From NCBI RefSeq assembly GCF_000332275.1, contig NZ_CM001776.1, positions 3,532,008-3,596,007 of the forward strand: a DNA stretch of 64,000 bases, in the 5' to 3' direction. Source of the stretch: Synechococcus sp. PCC 7336. GTDB lineage: Bacteria > Cyanobacteriota > Cyanobacteriia > Thermostichales > PCC-7336. The notes below the pieces were generated by a model. That model saw only the letters and a list, made by a program, of their open reading frames with translations. It was not told where the DNA came from and made no database searches. The translations under genes were made by a program, and so were the position numbers. Within the stretch, counting starts at the first letter, position 1. Each line of letters begins with the position of its first letter. Of this stretch, positions 58,679 through 64,000 are shown piece after piece.

Positions 58679-58948
58679 CTAGATCCTGATTTAGAAGATG
58701 AACTTCTGGATCTATTCGATGATCTACCCAGCGCTAGACCCGATAACCCAAGAACAAGAAACCCTTCAAGAGGAGCAAACAGGAGAGATCGCCAGCAGAT
58801 TGACGCGATAGCTAGAGAAAATAATCTTGACAGGAGAGATTTTGGTGACTTTCTTGAAGAACAAAAAAGAGCAGAAGGTAGAGGTGGTGCTGATAATTTA
58901 ACCTTCGATGAACTTAGAGATTTAGCAAACGAGTATTTAGATTTATAG
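58679..58948 (+). pseudogene. Cassette 9: orphan toxin tip without Rhs part or start codon
   Basis: An open stretch of 89 codons plus stop reads LDPDLEDELLDLFDDLPSAR ... RRDRQQIDAIARENNLDRRD, FGDFLEEQKRAEGRGGADNL and TFDELRDLANEYLDL. It has no start codon and begins one base after the preceding immunity gene's stop. The RDRxxIDxIAxExxxDRRxFGDFxEExKRxEGRG pattern is one I recognise from C-termini of Rhs and other polymorphic toxins. The immunity-type gene follows 10 bases later. It is a bare tip with no homologous Rhs arm. Confidence 0.78.
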
Positions 58949-58958
58949 GATATTTAAA

Positions 58959-59366
58959 ATGACTAAACTTAATTTATCATTAAGACTTAGAGGAGAACTT
59001 CCTACACTTAAAGAAACAAACAAAATATTAGGAATACAAGCATCAAGTTTCTACCAAAAAGGAGAGCTTGTTGGCCGGAATAAAAAGAGAACTCAACCTC
59101 ATGACGTTTGGATACTTAATCTCACACCTAATCTAGATCATAATAGCTCTATTACCGATATTGAGAATGATTTATTAGAAGCTATTACCAGCCTAGAAGC
59201 CGTATTACCTAGGCTTGAAAGCTTTAATATCAAAAGCTTTGAGCCAGAAATATATATTTCTTTACTACAAGAAAGTGATCAAGGTGGTTTTAGATTACCC
59301 TATCAACTTATTCAAGTAATAGCTAAAGTAAACATCCCAATGACAGTCTCTGTTATAGCAATTTAA
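58959..59366 (+). CDS. DUF4279-like immunity protein for tip 9
   Basis: This is a 135-residue soluble protein. LNLSLRLRGELPTLKETNKILGIQASSFYQKGELVG, then HDVWILNLTPNL, and the last part IEIYISLLQES-like strand fit the DUF4279 pattern (L-R-x-x-G-E, LG-x-x-x-x-x-x-x-x-G-E, x-W-x-L). DUF4279 genes often sit behind polymorphic toxin tips. The ATG follows the orphan tip's stop by 10 bases (aggatatttaaa upstream). Confidence 0.75.
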   Translation: MTKLNLSLRLRGELPTLKETNKILGIQASSFYQKGELVGRNKKRTQPHDVWILNLTPNLDHNSSITDIENDLLEAITSLEAVLPRLESFNIKSFEPEIYISLLQESDQGGFRLPYQLIQVIAKVNIPMTVSVIAI

Positions 59367-59394
59367 AATAGAACTTTCCCGAGGCTGATCCTGA

Positions 59395-62300
59395 TACGAA
59401 TACGATGCGGCTGGCGATCTAGTCGCGGTAACGGATCGCGAGAACAACACGACTCGATTTGACTATAGCGACGAGCGAGCTCACTTCCTAGACGAAATCA
59501 TCGATCCCTTAGGTCGCTCTGGCACTCGCGCCGACTACGACGAAAACGGGCGCTTAACCAGAATATTCGACGTGGCGGGTGAGTCGATTTCGCTAACCTA
59601 CGATCCTGAAAACGCAATTGAGATTGTAACGGATCCCTTCGGAGCCTCCACCCTTAACGAATACGACGAGCACGGTAACCTCGTTCGCCAGATTGATGCT
59701 CTGGGTAACCAAGGACTCTTCGAATTTGACGAGAATAACAACCGCATCAGCGAAACCATCGTCACTGACGAAACAGGCCCCGAAGGTCGGACGACTACAG
59801 CAACGTTCAGTGCAGATAGTCAGCTTGAAAGCATAACCGATGTCCTCGGCTCTACCCTCCAGTTCTTCTACGATAACCAAGGCAATCTTGTCAGCACGAT
59901 TGGGCTTCTGGGCGAAGCATTCAATAGTACTTTCGATGAAGCTGGCAACGTTCTCACGGCTACTGACGCGATCGACCGCTTTTCCGAAGTGCTCTACGAC
60001 GACTTCGGTCGCATTGTCGGCTTTGTCGAAAACGGCAATACGAGTGCTATTACTTATGACGAATTTGGCTCCGTCAGCAGCATCATCGATTTTCTCGGCC
60101 ACGAGATTAGGTACACCTACGACGGTCGCGGCAATCGCCTCACCGAATCCTACTCACTCACTCTGGCTGAAGACGTCACCGAAGAACTAACGACTAGATT
60201 TACCTACGATGCTGAAGATCGCCTGATTGCAATTGAAGATCCCGCTGGCAACGTTACTCGTTCGGAATATGACGCTAATGGCAACCTCATTGCGACAGTC
60301 GATGCAAGAGGGGAAAGAACCGAATTCGTCTACGACGCTCGCAATCTCCTTGTGGAAACGATCTTTACGGACGATACGCCTGAGGATTCATCCGATAATC
60401 TGCGCGCGATCTCCCTCTACGATCGCGGCACTCGAGCGCGCGCTCAAATTGATGCCGATGGCAACGTTCTTCACTACGTCTACGACGCTCTAGGGCGCGT
60501 GACCGAAGTGATTTTCTCGGACGAATCGGAAACTTTAGAACAGCTCCTTGCGGCGATCGCCCCCGGTCAAACCCTCGAGGCAGTCGATTGGACCCAGGTA
60601 GTCTATCCAGATGAACCACCAGCGTTTCTCGCAGACAACCTGCGCGAAATTACTGAATATTACGGCGATGGGAAAGTTCGCGCCCAGATCGATCGGGCCG
60701 GTAATCGGACGGAATTCCGCTATAACAACAACGATCTCCTCGTTGAAACGATCTTTGCTGACGATACTCCCGAAGATTTATCCGATAACCTTCGCGCAAT
60801 CAACCTGTACGATCGCGCCGGTCGCTTGCGCGCTCAAGTTGATACCGCTGGTAGTGCTCTCCACTACGTTTACGATGCAGCCGGTCGCCTTGTAGAAAGA
60901 ATCTATCCCACCGCATCGGATTCTCTGGAGCAATTGCTAGCGGCGATCGCCCCCGGCCAAACCCTCGATACGGTCGATTGGACCCAGGTGGTTTACCCCG
61001 ACGCCGCGCCAGCCTACCTCGCCGATAACCCCCGCATCAAAACGGACTATTTCAACAACGACCGCGTCCAATCTCAAACCGACCAACTGAGCAATACCAC
61101 CGAATTCCGCTACGACGCCCTCGGTCGCCTCACCGAAACCATCCTGGCTGACGACACCCCCGAAACTTTAGCCGACAACCCTCGGCTGAGAACCGAATAC
61201 AACGAGATCGGCCAAGTGCTGCAGCAAATCGATCCGTTGGGCCAGGAAACCAGCTTTGCCTACAACAGAGCTGGCGATCTCGTCCTCACCACCTTCGACG
61301 ACGGCACCACCGTTGCCGGTACCTTCAACGAAATCGGTCAGACAACCTCTGTCACTGACCAGGAAGGCAACACCACCAGTTACGACTACGACAACTTTGG
61401 ACGTCTCACCGGCATCACCGACGCCCTCAACCAGAGCACCGAATACACCTATGACGTTCTGAGTCTTCTGACTGAAACCACCGATGCCAACGGCATCGCC
61501 ACCAACTACGACTATGACAGCTTCGGTCGCCGCACCAGCATCGAGCTGCCCGAAGGCGATCGAGCCAGCTACAGCTACGATGCTAACGGCAACCTCGCCA
61601 CCTACACCGACTTCAACGGCAACGCCACCCGCTACGAATACAACGCTCTCAACCAACTCGTCACCACTGACTTCGCCAGCGACGCTGACGTCACCTATAC
61701 CTACACCGATACTGGTCAAATCGAGACCATTACCGACGGGCGCGGAGTCACCCGCTTCGAATACGACCATCGAGATCGACTCGTCTCCCGCACCGACCCA
61801 GATGGTCCCCATATCCGTCCTGATGGCCCCACCATCGAATACACCTACGACGAAGCCAGCAACCGCACCTCCGTCAGCACCCCCAACGGCACCACAAGCT
61901 ATACGTTCGATGCCCAGAACCGTCTCGAAACGGTCACCGACCCCGATGGAGGCGTTACCACCTACCAATACGACCTCGCCGGTCGCCTCACCCTCACCGA
62001 ATTTGCCAATGGTATCGAGGAACGACGGGGCTACGACAATCTCAACCGTCTCACCCGTCTCACCACCGTCCAAATCGATGCCGAAACCGGCGCAGAAACC
62101 GTCATTGCTGGCTTCGAATACACCCTCAACAATGTCGGTCACCGCCTGCAAATCACCGAACACGATGGCCGCATCACCCAATACGAATATGACGATGTCT
62201 ATCGCCTCACCCAGGAGCGCATCCTCGACCCGGACGACCCCACCAACGATGGTCGCACCATCAGCTACACCTACGACGCCCTCGGCAACCGCCTCACCCG

Positions 62301-63482
62301 CGTCGATTCGCTCGAAGGGCTGACCACCTACACCTACAACGATGACTATCAACTGCTCCAGGAAGTCCGCAGTCTAAATGGCGATGTCACCAACACCATC
62401 ACCTACGGCTACGATGCCAACGGCAATCTGCTCAGCCGGACGAGTGACACTAGCGGCACGACGCGGTTTGACTGGAACGATTCCAACCGTTTAGTCGGGG
62501 TGTTGCTGCCCAATGGCGACGAGGTTAGTTACGTCTACGACCAGGCGGGCATTCAGGTCAGCAGCACCAGCAATGGCGAAACCACGACATACGTAGTCGA
62601 TAGCAATCGGCCTTTCGCTCAGGTACTCGAATCCATCACCAGTGACGATCTCGTACAGATTTCCGTCTTTGGTTTGGACTTGATTGCTCAGTTGCAAGGG
62701 GACCAAAGCTCGTTCTTCCATACCGATGGCTTGGGTAGCACTCGGGTTGTGACTGATGGCGAGGGCACTGTTCAACAGGAATTCGACTACTTGGCCTTTG
62801 GCGAGCTGTTGGGGGCTCGCAATGCCGAGCAGGTGGATAACTTATTTGCGGGAGAGCAGTTCGAGCAGGAATTGGGGCTCTATCATTTACGCCAGCGCTA
62901 TTACGACCCGAGTACGGGACGCTTTATCAGTCGCGATGCCTTCGAGGGCTTTATTACCAACCCGATTAGCCAGAACCGCTATCTCTACGCCAACGCCAAT
63001 CCAGTTACCTACACAGACCCCAGCGGCTTCTTCAGCATTGGCAATGTCAGTGCTGCTTCAGTGGCTAGGGGAACGCTGAGTGTCATTTCGAGCCCGCAAT
63101 TTTTGCTGGGTGCGGGGATTGGTGCTGGGGCACAGGTGACTGGCGACTTTGCTCGAGGAGAGCGCTCGACAGTATTGGGAGTTTTAGGGGCGGCAGCATT
63201 TGGGGGGTTGGGCTTTGTCTTCGGTCCGGCACTTGCTGGAGCTCTGCTTAAGAGCGCTAGTGGGACAGTGGGTCTTAGCTTGCTGGTCGCCAATGGTTTA
63301 GCAGATTCTTTCAATACGCTGCGAGCAGGATTGTCTAGTGGCGATCCTTTACGGGCATTTGCGGGTGTCACCTCTGCCCTGTTAGATTTCGGATTACTGG
63401 ATGGTGCTCTCAACCCGCGCTCACTACTGCGCAATCCCTTGAGGGGGGCGAGAGGGTTCGCGCGATCGATCGGCGGGCTATG
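59395..63482 (+). pseudogene. Cassette 10: type B Rhs wall and core, tip cut off by an ISL3 element
   Basis: In-frame homology starts at YEYDAAGDLVAVTDRENNTTRF (59395), although the first candidate start codon is at 59572. It closely parallels cassette 6 (43340-48640), including the GETIVTDETGPEGRTTT sequence that IS630 splits there. It has the complete type B YD repeats, core and hydrophobic linker. After ARSIGGL at about 63482 the sequence jumps to an ISL3-type element, and the frame ends in CIFIRLRGLVRFW-stop. The HINT domain, tip and immunity gene may lie beyond the window on the far side of the element. Confidence 0.85.
62602..63482 (+). repeat. Type B core/linker block, copy 3 of 3, truncated
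   Basis: Nearly identical to 47752-48640 in cassette 6; it stops at the ISL3 breakpoint (gggctat, then gcatattcatcc). Confidence 0.88.
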
Positions 63483-64000
63483 CATATTCATCCGACTTCG
63501 GGGTCTTGTCCGCTTTTGGTGATGCAGAGAAGGTATAGGAGAATACCAGGTGCAAACCCTCACTCTGCCAAGCCCGTGGAACTTTTACAGCATCTCCTGC
63601 CCAGCCAAACGGATGTGAGCTTGAACAGTTGGAGTATCGATCCGGCCAACCAACAGCTCGTTGTTAACCTCTGCTCGACTCAAACGGTGGCCTGTTGCCC
63701 GCTGTGTCATCGCTCCACCGATCGCATCCATAGCCACTATGAGAGAACGTTGAGGGATTTGCCATTGGTTCAATTCACGCTGACGATATTGCTCCAAGTC
63801 TGTAAGTTCTTCTGCCTCAACGAGCGTTGCCCTCGGCGTATCTTTACGGAGCGTCTGCCCGAGGTTGTCGCGCCTTGGGCCAGACGCACGACTCGCTACA
63901 CGGCTCAACTGGAAGCGATGGGCTTAGCCCTCGGTGGTTCGGCAGCAGCCCGCTTGAGCCATCAGCTCGGATACGGATACAGCCGCAACACCATCTTGCG
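63483..64000 (+). mobile_element. ISL3-family insertion sequence, left end (continues past the window)
   Basis: The left tip is set by where cassette 10 departs from cassette 6 (after ggcgggctat, about 63482); the element begins near gcatattcatccgacttcgg. The right end and any 8-bp target duplication lie outside the window, so the exact boundary is uncertain by a few bases. Confidence 0.75.
63576..64000 (+). CDS. ISL3-family transposase, N-terminal part
   Basis: The open frame runs from the GTG at 63576 to the edge: VELLQHLLPSQTDVSLNSWS ..., with a zinc-binding CCPLCHRSTDRIHSHYERTL block, LRDLPLVQFTLTILLQVCKFFC, NERCPRRIFTERLPEVVAPW and the start of the helix-turn-helix region (SAAARLSHQLGYGYSRNTIL). 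This is the standard N-terminal zinc finger and DNA-binding layout of ISL3 transposases; the DDE domain is beyond the edge. A start further upstream is possible, but no better start codon is seen. Confidence 0.88.
   Translation, partial: MELLQHLLPSQTDVSLNSWSIDPANQQLVVNLCSTQTVACCPLCHRSTDRIHSHYERTLRDLPLVQFTLTILLQVCKFFCLNERCPRRIFTERLPEVVAPWARRTTRYTAQLEAMGLALGGSAAARLSHQLGYGYSRNTIL

Noticed and set aside
61168..62352. 394-codon minus-strand frame of Val/Gly-rich repeats
   Set aside because: It is the complement of YD-repeat codons (TAYxYD and similar); the same artefact occurs at 46621-47295.
6002..63482. CRISPR array suggested by regularly repeated short words
   Set aside because: The repetition is protein-level YD, PPC and cadherin repeats in frame; there is no constant direct repeat with unique spacers and no cas gene.
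1..64000. tRNA, rRNA or riboswitch genes
   Set aside because: I saw no cloverleaf with CCA-type ends and no rRNA or riboswitch core sequence in the intergenic stretches I read.

Overview
The window comes from a cyanobacterium. The evidence is the abundant GCGATCGC (HIP1) palindrome in the long genes, an SLH-domain porin of the kind cyanobacteria use as their main outer-membrane channel, an HtrA-type protease, a Uma2 endonuclease and several IS families common in that phylum. Positions 1-5765 are ordinary chromosome: a partial HtrA-like lipoprotein protease and a Uma2 protein (both minus strand), a complete IS4-family element, a porin with a strong terminator, and a family 2 glycosyltransferase.

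From 6002 to the end, the window is one polymorphic-toxin locus. A single frame of 6327 codons (6002-24985) encodes a giant Rhs/YD-repeat protein. In order it has a beta-rich head, cadherin/Ig-like domains, about 22 PPC-type domains, a vWA domain set inside an SdrD-like module, seven more cadherin-like domains, a long YD-repeat shell, the Rhs core ending in PSGLF, and a variable toxin tip. An immunity gene starts 7 bases after its stop.

Downstream lies a 38-kb array of displaced tip cassettes. Each has a segment homologous to the 3' part of the giant gene (0.25 to about 9 kb, with no visible promoter or native start), then a different toxin tip, then its own small AT-rich immunity gene. The tips I can tell apart are: (1) the tip now on the full-length gene; (2) a frameshifted nuclease-like tip whose immunity gene is clipped by an IS5 element; (3) a deaminase-like tip with a SUKH immunity gene, followed by a decayed second copy of both; (5) a PIN-domain RNase-like tip; (6) a HINT plus PD-(D/E)XK-like tip; (7) a HINT plus papain-like tip; (8) a tip with a GPHLNL...RPGD motif and an Imm32-like partner; (9) an orphan tip with a DUF4279-like partner; (10) a cassette cut by an ISL3 element at the right edge.

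Two core lineages coexist. Type A (RARYYDPDLGRFISRDPF) is in the main gene and cassettes 3, 5 and 8. Type B (RQRYYDPSTGRFISRDAF) is in cassettes 6, 7 and 10; it carries a HINT autoprocessing domain in 6 and 7 and is cut off before that point in 10. Near-identical blocks are shared in a patchwork among copies, and short scars of distant parts of the giant gene sit at the cassette junctions. This suggests the array is a recombination store from which the full-length gene can take new toxin/immunity pairs. IS630, IS5, ISL3, an 88-bp MITE and a fold-back element have inserted into it. The IS630 and MITE insertions are precise enough that the pre-insertion reading frames can be reconstructed exactly.
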